From the NCBI GenBank assembly GCA_020636045.1, contig JACJYP010000006.1, positions 1-64,000 of the forward strand: a stretch of 64,000 nucleotides of DNA. Direction: 5' to 3'. The position numbers and the translations under genes are program-made. How positions within the stretch are numbered: position 1 is the stretch's first letter; every line of letters begins with the position of its first letter. Below the pieces are notes generated by a model. The model was not told where the DNA came from and made no database searches. It saw nothing but the letters and a program-made list of their open reading frames with translations. This document shows positions 32,701 through 40,810 of this stretch, in pieces. The stretch is from Lewinellaceae bacterium (GTDB lineage: Bacteria > Bacteroidota > Bacteroidia > Chitinophagales > Saprospiraceae).

Positions 32701-33241
32701 CGTAAATATTCCTGAAGCGGGTCACTGCGGCAAATACCACCGCGCCGTACGCGAGCATATTGGGAATGGTGAATACGCCGTATGCCATCAGGTAGCCGCC
32801 GGGCCTGCATGCTCCAATTTTGCCGGAATGAAGGCCCGGCAGTTGTTCGGCGGCAAAAACGCCGAGGCCCACCGAAGCAGCGACCGCCAGGGCGATGAGC
32901 AAGGTCGCCAGGAATCTGCCAAACAGGAAGTCGCGCTTATTCAGCGGGAAACTGTACATGATGCGATGCGCATCGTACTGGTAGTCCCTGTAAATGCCGG
33001 CTCCGATGACTGCGGGCAGCAGAAAAAGCAGGAGTTTGTTGAAATACTGGAATACGGAATACAGTCCGAAGGGGGAGTTCAGCAGCCGTGCCGTGCCGCT
33101 TTCCGGCGATTCGGGGTCGAAAAAACCGGCCGTGCCGGCAAATGAAACAAATGCCAGGGCAAAAAAGACGAGAAAGTAAAAGTAGCCGTAGGGCTTCTTC
33201 AGCCAGTACCCGATCTCGTGTGAAAATATTGCCCTGAACAT
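29723..33241 (-). CDS. ABC-2 permease fused to M1-family aminopeptidase
   Basis: This encodes 1172 residues. About residues 1-600 contain two sets of six membrane helices typical of ABC-2 permeases. A further helix (VGIAACMLLLALAVTGYVI) leads into an extracytoplasmic M1 peptidase of ~540 residues. HEITHQWWGNQL is the HExxH zinc motif and LTESIAEYVTLQVF supplies the distal Glu, with FALDLSIAIHK in the C-terminal domain. The GxMEN-type substrate motif is not clear. Such fusions, paired with a cytoplasmic ATPase, are frequent in Bacteroidota. Function is unproven, perhaps coupling peptide cleavage to transport. The ATPase gene starts upstream with 11 bases between. The 223-base region 29500-29722 downstream shows no gene or clear terminator. 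Confidence 0.88.
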   Translation of the reverse strand: MFRAIFSHEIGYWLKKPYGYFYFLVFFALAFVSFAGTAGFFDPESPESGTARLLNSPFGLYSVFQYFNKLLLFLLPAVIGAGIYRDYQYDAHRIMYSFPLNKRDFLFGRFLATLLIALAVAASVGLGVFAAEQLPGLHSGKIGACRPGGYLMAYGVFTIPNMLAYGAVVFAAVTRFRNIYAGFMVVVLLFAIQAVGENALRSRPFLMAIADPFAQNAVAYITQYWTVEEQNIRAIPLADVLILNRLLWLGLSALLFGVFYKNFRFHEHVPVLFGRRRKGARHVKDNFGSQRAVALPTVAYRHDIGQYFRTCLYLARFQLGFILRGRMFFVAAAAGILAFGFALERVTTSGNMVLLPVTRIVLQVPAFFFTGMVILLTFIYTGMLVQRERASRMYPLSDSAAVPGWVFLGSKVLAVAGMQALLLGLLMLAGVLMQAYHGYYRFEFGLYIFQLFVLTFINLIIWTLAAVALHTFVSNTYLGIFLLLLGWLGVGSLPEIGITTRLLAFNLPPAPQYSDLNGYGSALPAWLWVESHWLFFGLLLILVAYLVYPRGVAQRWRERFVAAKKRLNIQVGIAACMLLLALAVTGYVIHREEAKEAAYTPEVQKKAYADFEKKYEHLRGTPQPRITAINATIELYPEENRFEASGDYTLINKSEQAIDTLLVRGGFDEISTISADRACTMLSEDAYFQFRVLRLQERLMPGDSMRLHFSVRNRPNTLFSRNSGVLRNGTYLRQDIFPRLGYIQGSASTSPADSISRQRHYQSRDADLIRFEAIIGTSGDQIAVAPGQLKRSWQARGRRYFHYQMDREIKFAFGIHSARFAVRRDTLGSVALEIYHHPGHEYKLGEMMAGLKAALAYNAQYFGPYQHHEARIIEFPQTEGTFATTSGNCIPMSEVRFIAHAGAGGEKTDLAFYTPAHEITHQWWGNQLMPADAPGAVMLTESIAEYVTLQVFRRHYGDAQALRFLGLQRQRYLKGRTSEQDEEPPLVRVGTEQSYIAYGKGALAFNALSHFAGETQINEILEGLLNEYRFRGPPYPLAPELAERLKHALPDSLQYLVTDLFETLTFHDTDIRDATLSPLPDGRFALDLSIAIHKYKMEHGREIQVPLSDYVEIGLFDDAGGLIAVERFKLDTAESKLRIITQTPAARVVVDPNMLLIGKHRAPLTPVAGTKF

Positions 33242-33252
33242 ACCTTGCCGGT

Positions 33253-34131
33253 TTACGTTTGATCCGATTTCAGCGCGATAAAATACACATCCTCCAGGTT
33301 GGGGATGGCTTCGGTAAAGCCCGCTCCCGGCGTTTTATCGGAAAAGACGCGGATGCTCAGGGTATTGTCTTCGTTGAAGCCCGATGACAGCACATTGGCT
33401 TTTGTTTCCCATATTTCCAGTTCCGCCCGTCCGATCGAGCGGGTCCATATCTTGCCCGAAACGGCCTGTACGGCTGCCGACGGGCGCATTTGCTGCAATA
33501 TTTTTCCGCCGTTTATGATGGCCATGTCGGTGCACAAGTCCCGGACGTCGTCAACGATATGTGTGGAAAAAATGACGGTGTTGTCGCTGCCGACTTCCCG
33601 CAGTACGTTGAGGAAACGGTTGCGCTCGGCAGGGTCGAGGCCTGCCGTGGGTTCGTCGACGATGATGAGCCGGGGCTTGTTGAGCAGGAGTTGGGCGATC
33701 CCGAAGCGTTGCTTCATGCCGCCCGAATAGCCGCTGACGCTTTTTTTGCGCACATCGTACAGGTTGGTCAGTTCGAGCACCTTTTCCACCATTACATTCC
33801 GCTCCTTTTGGGAGGCGATGCCTTTCAGCACGGCAAAATAGTCCAGCAGCGCTTCCGCCGAAGTATCGGGATACACGCCGAATTCCTGCGGCAGGTAGCC
33901 AAGCACCCTGCGCAGGCGCATGGGCTCGCGCAACACATCGATGCCGTCGAATACGATGCTGCCGGCATCGGGTTCCTGCAGCGTTGCGAGGGTGCGCATC
34001 AGCGTGGATTTGCCGGCGCCGTTGGGGCCCAGCAGGCCGAACATGCCTTTTCCGATCTCCAGCCGGAGCTCGTTCATCGCTTTTACCCCGTTGGGATATG
34101 TTTTGCTGAGATCGCGGATCAGGAGGTTCAT
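33253..34131 (-). CDS. ABC transporter ATP-binding protein (partner of permease-M1 fusion)
   Basis: This encodes 292 residues. LLGPNGAGKSTLMRTLATL (Walker A), YLPQEFGVYPD (Q-loop), VSGYSGGMKQRFGIAQLLL (signature) and LIIVDEPTAGLDPAERNRFL (Walker B), followed by IFSTHIVDDV, define an ABC-2 drug/lipid-export type ATPase. The C-terminal ~80 residues are an accessory domain usual in this subgroup. The start codon overlaps the stop of the VOC gene by four bases and it is followed after 11 bases by the permease-peptidase fusion, so the three form one transcript. Confidence 0.92.
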   Translation of the reverse strand: MNLLIRDLSKTYPNGVKAMNELRLEIGKGMFGLLGPNGAGKSTLMRTLATLQEPDAGSIVFDGIDVLREPMRLRRVLGYLPQEFGVYPDTSAEALLDYFAVLKGIASQKERNVMVEKVLELTNLYDVRKKSVSGYSGGMKQRFGIAQLLLNKPRLIIVDEPTAGLDPAERNRFLNVLREVGSDNTVIFSTHIVDDVRDLCTDMAIINGGKILQQMRPSAAVQAVSGKIWTRSIGRAELEIWETKANVLSSGFNEDNTLSIRVFSDKTPGAGFTEAIPNLEDVYFIALKSDQT

Positions 34132-34502
34132 AGGCCGGAGGTTTTGATCTCCCGGCCGAATTGCAGCATATATCCGTTGTTGTCGTAGATGGCGAATTCC
34201 CGCATCCCGTGCTCGAAGTTGTCGATCGGGTAGGCGATCGTCGCCTTTTCCCTGAATTCCTGCCAGAGCCCGTCGACGTCGTCTGTATTGATGTAGAACG
34301 AACCGGTGAACAGGGGCTGTTCGAAAGAGGTATGCGCGTTGGGCCTGGCGACCATGATCTCCACCTCATCGCGGTGCATCGCAGCCCAGCCCCGGTCTTC
34401 GTTGTACTCGCCGCAGGTAAATCCCAGCTGGTTTGTATAAAAATCGACCGTCTCTTTGAGTTGAGCGGACCAGATCATGGGGCGAAGGAGCAGCAACTGC
34501 AT
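34128..34502 (-). CDS. VOC-family (glyoxalase/bleomycin-resistance fold) protein
   Basis: From the ATG at 34502 it is 124 residues, the usual single-chain size; the in-frame start at 34559 adds 19 residues outside the fold. PMIWSAQLKETVDFYTNQLGFTCGEYNED opens the first beta-alpha-beta-beta module, and FYINTDDVDGLWQEFREKA with FAIYDNNGYMLQFGRE is the second, ending with the metal-Glu position. VOC proteins bind small molecules or use a metal for isomerase/dioxygenase chemistry. The role here is unknown. The gene overlaps the start of the ABC ATPase gene and is probably first in that operon. Confidence 0.85.
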   Translation of the reverse strand: MQLLLLRPMIWSAQLKETVDFYTNQLGFTCGEYNEDRGWAAMHRDEVEIMVARPNAHTSFEQPLFTGSFYINTDDVDGLWQEFREKATIAYPIDNFEHGMREFAIYDNNGYMLQFGREIKTSGL

Positions 34503-34667
34503 GGCCGGGTGTTTTTGTTTGCAAAGCCGGAGCGGGCGATATACGCTCTGATTTTGCATACAAGTACCCCATTTCAGACCAAAAAATCTTCAACCTTATA
34601 TAAGGGTTTGTTTTCCCTATACCAGCGCGCGGTTTTTTTATACAAGAAGCCCGGGGCGCTTTAATGC

Positions 34668-35327
34668 TCAGAAACTGGCAAAACAGATCATGTTCAACTG
34701 GTCGCGGCCGCTGCGTTCGAAAAACTGGTTCATATAACCCAGTTCGAAACGCAACCGCGGGCCGAGTTTGTAGCCGAGGCCGCCGTAGAGGCGGTTGCGG
34801 TCGAACACGGGCGATTCCGTGCTCAGAAATATTTCATTATAGGCAGAGAAATAAAAGGTACGGTCGGAAAGCGTACTGCGGTGCAAGGGTACGTTCAGCG
34901 ACAAAAAGTACCGGAAGCGCATTTTGAAATCGTCTTCAACAAAGCGCTGCTCGAAGCGGTAGCGGTGCTGAATATGGAAACGCCCGAAATGTTGTTTGCT
35001 GATAAACTGCTGATAGATGCGGTGTTCCGACACGTATGTCTTTTCCTCGCCGCCCGGCAGGTAGTTTCCGGAGTGAATATAGGCGTAGCCCGCCAGCAGA
35101 TTATTATTGTTTTCGCTCAGGTTGAGCCCCACGCCGGTTCTGAGCAGCAGTTGCTCCAGGTCGCCGATGAGATCGTAGTTGCGGTATTGCACTTCGTGGT
35201 GCCAGTTCCATTTTTCGCTGATCTGTTTGTTCCCGAAATAGATCAGCCAGTTGCCGAGTTCGCTCTTCTGGCCGCTCAGCCACAACGGGGCCATGGCGAG
35301 CATCGCCCACAGTACGCATTTTTTCAT
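34668..35327 (-). CDS. DUF2490 outer-membrane beta-barrel protein
   Basis: From the ATG at 35327 it is 219 residues, with a signal peptide (MKKCVLWAMLAMAPLWLSGQ). The mature part is alternating aromatic/charged strands (NWHHEVQYRNYDLIGDL, IQHRYRFEQRF, RLRFELGYMNQFF) and ends in Phe, as expected of an outer-membrane barrel. The WHHEVQYRNY and RYRFEQRF blocks are typical of DUF2490. The role is unknown. It is followed by ~340 bases to the VOC gene with no clear terminator; both are on the minus strand. Confidence 0.82.
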   Translation of the reverse strand: MKKCVLWAMLAMAPLWLSGQKSELGNWLIYFGNKQISEKWNWHHEVQYRNYDLIGDLEQLLLRTGVGLNLSENNNNLLAGYAYIHSGNYLPGGEEKTYVSEHRIYQQFISKQHFGRFHIQHRYRFEQRFVEDDFKMRFRYFLSLNVPLHRSTLSDRTFYFSAYNEIFLSTESPVFDRNRLYGGLGYKLGPRLRFELGYMNQFFERSGRDQLNMICFASF

Positions 35328-35397
35328 GTTGGAAAGTGTTTTGTGGGTCAACAACCGGAGGTCCGCAAGGTTGTCGATCTGCCTGTCGTTCGGCGGC

Positions 35398-35835
35398 TTA
35401 TATCAGCTCGTCCAGCAGTTTGAGGATGGCAATGAGCAGGCCCAGTACCGCCCCGAAATGCGTGCCCGGGCTGAACTTGTCCAGGGCGTCCTCTTTGACC
35501 AGCGAACTTTTGATCAATCGCCTCAGAAAAGCGGCGCTCAGGGTGAATACTTCCTTCGAGAGGTAGACGAACAGCAGAAAGAATATGAAAATGGCGGTCG
35601 GGATGAGGGTGGTGGCGCTGAGGGCGATGAATACAGGCGATAGTTTATACGAATTAATATCGTAGGGATACATTTTGATTCGCGGACCTTCTACAACCAC
35701 CATCTCCATTCTATTTTTCACAACAAAGGGCTCCCGTCGAACGATAAAGTTATAAAAGCCGGTCCATTTATACAATTGACTGATTACCTCAGTTCTGGTG
35801 TCGGAATAGAATTTATCCAGACTTTCGGTTATCAC
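35398..35835 (-). CDS. Small membrane protein, possibly 5'-truncated
   Basis: This encodes 145 residues from a GTG at 35835. After a soluble ~70 residues (DKFYSDTRTEVISQLYKW, GPRIKMYPYDINSYKL) come two membrane helices (SATTLIPTAIFIFFLLFVYL and HFGAVLGLLIAILKLLDELI) around a basic loop. No family recognised. The same-sense sequence upstream (35966 to 35877) encodes MRVLDTSTMVIQCTFNKEQF..., which begins at an ATG overlapping the stop of the gene before it (ATGA) but stops at a TAG (35874-35876). It could only join this frame if one base were added in a seven-A run at 35861-35867. The gene therefore may be the surviving 3' part of a longer broken gene. Confidence 0.5.
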   Translation of the reverse strand: MITESLDKFYSDTRTEVISQLYKWTGFYNFIVRREPFVVKNRMEMVVVEGPRIKMYPYDINSYKLSPVFIALSATTLIPTAIFIFFLLFVYLSKEVFTLSAAFLRRLIKSSLVKEDALDKFSPGTHFGAVLGLLIAILKLLDELI

Positions 35836-35962
35836 CTTTGCGCTATCTGAAAATCCGTCATTTTTTTATGTGACTATACATGTATTCTCGGATACCCAAA
35901 CGGATAAAATTGTTCTTTATTAAAGGTACATTGAATCACCATAGTACTTGTATCCAAAACTC

Positions 35963-36536
35963 TCATCCTGATGTTTGACAAAAAGAATTGCCGATCTTTA
36001 ATTTATCTGCAATCTTAATGGAAGGGATCATTGATACAAGACATAATACAAAAAACAGGTAGGCGATCGTAATATCAAAATAAATCCGTGCCAAATCGAC
36101 TATTTTTACAACTACGGCGCTTTTGCCGCTTGATTTTGTTAAAACACGGCCTCCTTTTGGGCGGACTATTGAGATTTACGAGATAGATCGGGTACCAGGG
36201 CAGGTAATCATGCCAATATGAAGCTGATATCTCTTGCCCTTCCGGTAAAAAAATAGCACCGACCCAGAAAAACACCGTCGTCAGCAGCCAGCTCACAAAG
36301 ATCAGGCTCAGGAATGCCCGCAGCGGTTTTTTCCTGAAGTTGAAAGACCTGTACAGGAAATGGTGACAGCTCTCGATCGCGATCTTGTGAATATCGGGGA
36401 ACCGGGCCTGGCGGATCTTTTCGAGCCAGCCTTTCAGCCTGTTGTAGGTGTTGCGTTTCTCCTCTTCGTAGGTCAACTTGTCAAAAACCACTCCGGCGGC
36501 GACCAATATTGCCAGGATCAGTGCGGAGATGGCCAT
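35963..36536 (-). pseudogene. Membrane-protein gene with an apparent +1 frameshift
   Basis: Translation from the ATG at 36536 gives two membrane helices (MAISALILAILVAAGVVFD and FLSLIFVSWLLTTVFFWVGAIF) and reads well to NSPP near 36165, then becomes an unlikely Arg/Lys/Cys-rich tail ending at 36075. Shifting by one base within CCCAAAAGG (complement of 36155-36163) restores a sensible frame: PKGGRVLTKSSGKSAVVVKI, then DITIAYLFFVLCLVSMIP, a third helix, ending in a TGA at 35963-35965. That TGA overlaps the ATG of the next same-strand frame. The restored product would be about 190 residues. This is either a real mutation, a recoding site or a single-base sequence error at a homopolymer. No family recognised. 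Confidence 0.65.
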
Positions 36537-36578
36537 AACAGACGAAATAATTGGTGATCTGAATTTGGTTTTCGACGA

Positions 36579-37889
36579 TCATTCCCCGTTCCCCTTGCCC
36601 GGATCGCTCACGGGTTCCAGGCTGGAGATCAATACCTTGTCGATCTTGCTCTTGTCCATGTCCAGTATCTCAAAGCGGTAGCCGTCCGCTTCCAGGGTAT
36701 CGCCCACTTTCGGGATTTCGCTGAGTTTGAACAGGATGAAACCGGCAAGCGTGGAATAGTCCGCATCTTCTATGTCGACGTCTTTGAGGCTGATCATTTC
36801 GCGCAGCTCGTCGATCGGGATGGTGCCGTCCACCAGCAGGCTGCCGTCTTCGCGCGTGACGATGGCGGGGCCTTCCTTGTCATCTACGTCGGGCAGGGCG
36901 CCGAAGATGTTCTCCGTGAGGTCGTGCAGGGTAATGATGCCCTGGGTGGAGCCGTATTCGTCGACCACCACGGCAAAATAGTTGCGTTCCTTGCGAAAGC
37001 GCTCCAGGATCTTGAGCGCATTCATGGTCTCCGGCAGGTAGAGAGGCTGCGATACGATGCGCTGCAGGTCGAAATCGGGTTTGTGGCGGTTATCCACATA
37101 GTCGCGCAGCTTTATGACACCCAGAATATTCTCGATGGTGCCGTCGCAGACGAGGAATTTGGTGAAGCCGCTTTCGTACACCGTGTGGTCGTTCTCCTCA
37201 ACGGGCGCGCTCACATCGATCCACTCCACATCGTTGCGATGCGTCATAATAGTATAGGCGTCGCGGTCGGCGAAGCGCAGAATATTCTGGATGAATTCGC
37301 TCTCTTTTTGTTCGAGCACGCCCTGCTGATTGGCCATTTTCACCATCAGTTTGATCTCTTCCTCCGATACGCCCTGCTGTTCGTTGGGCTTGATGAACAA
37401 CAGGCGCATGAACATTTTGGTGGACCAGCTGAGAAATGCCGAGATCGGGCCCGTCATGCGGGTAATAAAATTCATGACCGGCGCAAAGGCGATGGCCAGC
37501 CAATCGGCGTACTGGATCGCGATATATTTGGGCGCGAGTTCGCCGATGATCAGGGAGAAGTAGGTGATGAGGGTCACGACGATCGACAGCGACACCTGTT
37601 CGGCATAAGGCGCAAGGGCCGGGACAAGCATAACGACCGGTTCGAGGTACTTCCCGATGGCCACGCCGGCGTAGGCGCCTTCCACGATGCTGATCAGCGT
37701 GATGCCGATCTGCATGGCCGACAGGTAGTTGTCGATGTTATCGAGCAATGAGAGCGCAATGGCGGCATTGCCGTTTCCCTTCATTTTTTCACCTTCGAGG
37801 CGGGAGCGTTTGGCTGTAAGAAGGGCGATCTCACCCAGCACGAGGAAACCGTGCAGGACTATGAGGACTAGAACTATGATAATTTCCAT
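36579..37889 (-). CDS. CNNM/CorC-type transporter (DUF21, CBS pair, CorC_HlyC domains)
   Basis: From the ATG at 37889 it is 436 residues; an in-frame start at 37994 adds a basic stretch before the first helix. Residues 1-190 are a DUF21 domain with about four helices (IIIVLVLIVLHGFLVLGEIA and ITLISIVEGAYAGVAIGKY). Next comes a CBS pair (DAYTIMTHRNDVEWIDV, NYFAVVVDEYGSTQGIITLHDL), then the C-terminal CorC_HlyC domain (ISLKDVDIEDADYSTLAGFIL, EADGYRFEILDMDKSKIDKV). Often annotated as hemolysin C; known relatives export Mg2+ or Co2+ in the inner membrane. It lies 42 bases upstream of the frameshifted gene on the same strand and diverges from the sigma-factor gene. Confidence 0.9.
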   Translation of the reverse strand: MEIIIVLVLIVLHGFLVLGEIALLTAKRSRLEGEKMKGNGNAAIALSLLDNIDNYLSAMQIGITLISIVEGAYAGVAIGKYLEPVVMLVPALAPYAEQVSLSIVVTLITYFSLIIGELAPKYIAIQYADWLAIAFAPVMNFITRMTGPISAFLSWSTKMFMRLLFIKPNEQQGVSEEEIKLMVKMANQQGVLEQKESEFIQNILRFADRDAYTIMTHRNDVEWIDVSAPVEENDHTVYESGFTKFLVCDGTIENILGVIKLRDYVDNRHKPDFDLQRIVSQPLYLPETMNALKILERFRKERNYFAVVVDEYGSTQGIITLHDLTENIFGALPDVDDKEGPAIVTREDGSLLVDGTIPIDELREMISLKDVDIEDADYSTLAGFILFKLSEIPKVGDTLEADGYRFEILDMDKSKIDKVLISSLEPVSDPGKGNGE

Positions 37890-38100
37890 GAAGAGTGTCC
37901 GTCGGCGCCGGGTGGTTGCGGGTATGGAAGTGCGTATCGGGCGACGTAGCGGACGTAAATTTCGTTCAAATTGAGCAAACGAAACGCACAACATTGTTTG
38001 GAATGTGCGGCAAATTTACCGCAATTGCCAAATTTATTGCAAGTGGAAAAGAAAAACATCCATTGTTGCAGTTAAAAACTGTTAAAAGTCAAAAAAAATT

Positions 38101-38131
38101 TTTGCCCGCAAACAATATCTGTCTACTTTTG
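38101..38131 (+). promoter_or_regulatory. Bacteroidota-type promoter before the ECF sigma gene
   Basis: TTTG (38101-38104), exactly 19 bases, then TACTTTTG (38124-38131), a full match to the consensus. The start would be near 38138, leaving a leader of about 125 bases. The remaining part of the 373-base gap (37890-38262) has A-rich tracts and no gene. Confidence 0.82.
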
Positions 38132-38262
38132 ACGGCGCGAAGTATTACTCCGCATCCAATCTGATTTCGAACCAACTAATAGCATCGCTTATAGATCATA
38201 ACTTGTACACCGCTTAAATTCTGATATAATTTAACTGGTAAAACAGCAAAATCCGTTTGCTC

Positions 38263-38847
38263 ATGCAAGTTATGCCGATGCTTAACGATCAGGAACTGAT
38301 CGCACGTTACGTCGATGGCGACGAACATTCTTTCGAAATCCTCCTCAATCGCTACAAAGCGAAGATTTACACCTCTATTTATCTTTTTGTAAAAGACCAG
38401 GCGCTCGCTGAAGACATCTTTCAGGAGGTCTTTATCAAGATTATCGATACCCTCCGCCGGGGTAAGTACAACCACGAAGGAAAGTTCGTGCAGTGGGCCA
38501 TGCGCATTGCCTACAATATGTGCGTGGATTACCACCGTCGCCACAAGCGCCGTGCGCACATCAATCCTTCCGAAGATTTCGACATTTTCGACGTGCTTCG
38601 CCTGAGCGACGACGGCCCCGATACGCAGATCATGCGCAGCGAAACGCACAACCGCATCCGCCACCTCGTGGATGCCCTGCCGCCCGAACAGCGCGAAGTC
38701 GTGATCCTGCGCCACTATGCCGACATGAGCTTCAAAGAAATCGCTTCGCTGACGCGCGTCAGCATCAATACGGCCCTGGGCCGCATGCGCTACGCCCTCA
38801 TCAATATTCGCAAGATGATGGCCGAACGCGAAGTTGTGCTGCAATAG
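38263..38847 (+). CDS. ECF-type RNA polymerase sigma factor
   Basis: This encodes 194 residues from the ATG at 38263 (a TTG two codons upstream is not needed). HSFEILLNRYKAKIYTSIYLFV and DQALAEDIFQEVFIKIIDTL form region 2. FVQWAMRIAYNMCVDYHRR continues it. LPPEQREVVILRHYADMSFKEIASLTRVSINTALGRMRYALINIRKMM is region 4 with its helix-turn-helix. No anti-sigma gene is adjacent. The primary-type promoter upstream suggests housekeeping transcription. It binds core polymerase; the regulon is unknown. A bidirectional terminator follows at once. Confidence 0.93.
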   Translation: MQVMPMLNDQELIARYVDGDEHSFEILLNRYKAKIYTSIYLFVKDQALAEDIFQEVFIKIIDTLRRGKYNHEGKFVQWAMRIAYNMCVDYHRRHKRRAHINPSEDFDIFDVLRLSDDGPDTQIMRSETHNRIRHLVDALPPEQREVVILRHYADMSFKEIASLTRVSINTALGRMRYALINIRKMMAEREVVLQ

Positions 38848-38866
38848 GCAACCATGTAAACATATG

Positions 38867-38910
38867 AAAAACCCTCCGGGCACATCAGGTCGCCCGGAGG
38901 GTTTTCATTT
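38867..38910. terminator. Bidirectional terminator between sigma gene and SdrD-B protein gene
   Basis: A 15-base A-rich arm ending CCCTCCGGGC (to 38881) pairs with GCCCGGAGGGTTTT (38892-38905), with a 10-base loop. T-runs follow on both strands, so it ends the sigma transcript (+) and the T9SS protein transcript (-). Confidence 0.9.
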
Positions 38911-38941
38911 TATGTCAGTGTGTGTCTGAGCAGTTTGACTC

Positions 38942-40423
38942 TTAGCGCTGCATGGCAAAGCGCTTGATCTGCCTTTCGCCGCCCGGGGCGATCACCTCTA
39001 TAAAATAGATGCCGTTGGAGAGCCGGGCGCTTATTTCCGGTGTGTAAACCTCATTTCCGGCGTCTACCGCCTCACTGCTCAAATATTGTCCCAGGCTGTT
39101 CAGCAATGAAACCCGCAGCGTCTGACCTCTCCAGGCAGAAAGGTCGACGAACAAGGGACCGTCGCTGGGATTTGGGTATACGGCAAAACGCTGCGCTCCC
39201 GTCACCCGTTCGATCGCACCGGGCCGTTCGTCTGATTTGCCTGTCGCGGCGGCATCTCCCTGATCCGCAGCAGCGGGCTTGGGCACGGAAACGGGCACGC
39301 AGTCGAATGTATTCAGATGCGCTTCGTAGAATGTTTTGGGGTACACCCGCGTCACTACATGGATGTAATCGGGCGCCGACTGTTGCGGTAGCGCGTAGGA
39401 GAATTCGTCCGATTCACCGTTGCTGATGCTGTCCGTGGTCGCTTTAAAGCGGATCGAATAGGAAGGGGTGTAATTCGGGTTCCGGACGTCGTATTCACGG
39501 CCGGCCGGTGTGGTATATACGCTGTTGTTGAGTGGATCGAGCGCCACCACGCCGTCGGGCAACTGGAAAGCGGTATAGATCAGTTTGGCCGTGCAGTTGT
39601 TCGTCACACGGATCGTGTACGTGCGATTTTTGTCCGCATCGAGCGTGATCCCCAGCAATTCGTATTTGACGCAACCCGCTATTTTTACATCGCAGACATC
39701 TCCTGCAGGCGGCGTGGAAGAACAGGGCGCGGGCGGATCAACCGTCACGGTAGCGATACAATCGGGGTTATCGTGGTCGTTGATGGTGATCGTAACGGCG
39801 CCGTTCACGACCTGGAAAGGGCCGAAAACATAAGGCGTACCGTAAGGGATCATGGAAATATCGGGCAGCATGTCCCAGCCCCAGGGACCGGTGCCTCCGG
39901 TAGCGGTGATGGCAAAAGTAAAGGTGTCGTCGCTGGGGTCGGCGGTGCCGTTGTCGTCGCAGGCGATCGCCGACACGCTGATCGTCACCGGAGTGAAGCA
40001 GCCTTGCGGTACGGTTGTAAAGCCCGCATCAAAATCGAGCGCGTCGCTGTCGGACAATGAAAACAACATCGTGTACCCGAAGGCGTCGGGGTCGCTGTCG
40101 ATGCTGTCGTCGTTGCCCTGATCGGGCAGGGTTTGCCAGATGCCCCCCGGGTTGGCAAAATGCAGCCTGTAATCGCCCGGAAGTACGTTGTCGAATTGAT
40201 AGAAGCCACCCATGTCAGTCAGTTGTCCGCCTACCTGGTTGCCGTCGGGGTCGATCAGAAACACCCAAATGGCCGGCAGACCGGGCTCGCCCGCGTCCTG
40301 GATGCCGTTGGTATTGAGGTCATCCCACACAAACCCGCCAACAGAAGCCGCAGAAGAACGGGCAGCCGGGAAAAGTGCGCATACGATCAGCAATACAGCA
40401 AGAAAAGTCGTTTTTTGTATCAT
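38942..40423 (-). CDS. Secreted SdrD-B-domain protein with T9SS sorting domain
   Basis: From the ATG at 40423 it is 493 residues; an upstream start at 40462 adds 13 residues before the signal peptide (FLAVLLIVCALFPAARSSAA). GGFVWDDLNTNGIQDAGEPGLP is the opening of an SdrD B-like domain, a Ca2+-binding beta-sandwich, with QLTDMGGFYQFDNVLPGDY in the same module. A Pro/Asp-rich central part (ADPSDDTFTFAITATGGTGP) and a further beta domain follow. The last ~80 residues (FAVYPNPSDGPLFVDLSAWR ... GIYFIEV) are a type A T9SS sorting domain. It is probably a surface-displayed structural or adhesive protein; no catalytic motif was seen. Confidence 0.85.
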   Translation of the reverse strand: MIQKTTFLAVLLIVCALFPAARSSAASVGGFVWDDLNTNGIQDAGEPGLPAIWVFLIDPDGNQVGGQLTDMGGFYQFDNVLPGDYRLHFANPGGIWQTLPDQGNDDSIDSDPDAFGYTMLFSLSDSDALDFDAGFTTVPQGCFTPVTISVSAIACDDNGTADPSDDTFTFAITATGGTGPWGWDMLPDISMIPYGTPYVFGPFQVVNGAVTITINDHDNPDCIATVTVDPPAPCSSTPPAGDVCDVKIAGCVKYELLGITLDADKNRTYTIRVTNNCTAKLIYTAFQLPDGVVALDPLNNSVYTTPAGREYDVRNPNYTPSYSIRFKATTDSISNGESDEFSYALPQQSAPDYIHVVTRVYPKTFYEAHLNTFDCVPVSVPKPAAADQGDAAATGKSDERPGAIERVTGAQRFAVYPNPSDGPLFVDLSAWRGQTLRVSLLNSLGQYLSSEAVDAGNEVYTPEISARLSNGIYFIEVIAPGGERQIKRFAMQR

Positions 40424-40735
40424 ATCAATAAATGTAGAGGCCGCCTGCCGGCCGGTAAGCACAGGTTTGTGACCGGCGCAGTCAGCACCGGAATAGAACT
40501 GAATATATCATGTAGGGAGGTGAAGCGAAGCCCGGCAAGCATACGTCGCAGTAGCGACAGGGGGCGGATCAGGACGGGATCGAGGGGATTAAAAAGAATA
40601 AAACGGATGTTTCACGGAGCCGTACGGGCTTTTTTGTAAAGTCCGGCAAAATAAACGAGCGGGGCAGTGTTTTTTTGGAAAAAGGGGTGGAAGTGTCCGG
40701 AATCTTGCGGTTTTTCAAGGGAACAGATGAAACAA
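40424..40735. other. Gap between two T9SS protein genes; no gene seen
   Basis: This mixes the 5' leader of the SdrD-B gene and the 3' flank of the M4 protease gene. It contains a short hairpin (GTCGC/GCGAC near 40545-40560). No riboswitch class, promoter consensus or coding frame was recognised. Confidence 0.4.
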
Positions 40736-40786
40736 GGGCCATTCCAAACGGTACCTGTGAAGGATATTGTCCGCCCGGAATGGCCC
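40736..40786 (-). terminator. Stem-loop after the M4 protease gene
   Basis: GGGCCATTCC (40736-40745) pairs perfectly with GGAATGGCCC (40777-40786), with a long 31-base loop, 24 bases past the protease stop. On the minus strand only TTGTTTC follows, so termination strength is uncertain. Confidence 0.5.
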
Positions 40787-40810
40787 TGAAGCCGGATTAT
40801 CGGCCTTTTA

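Noticed and set aside
40424..40735. Riboswitch in the SdrD-B gene leader
   Set aside because: Only a tiny hairpin seen; no conserved aptamer motif recognised.
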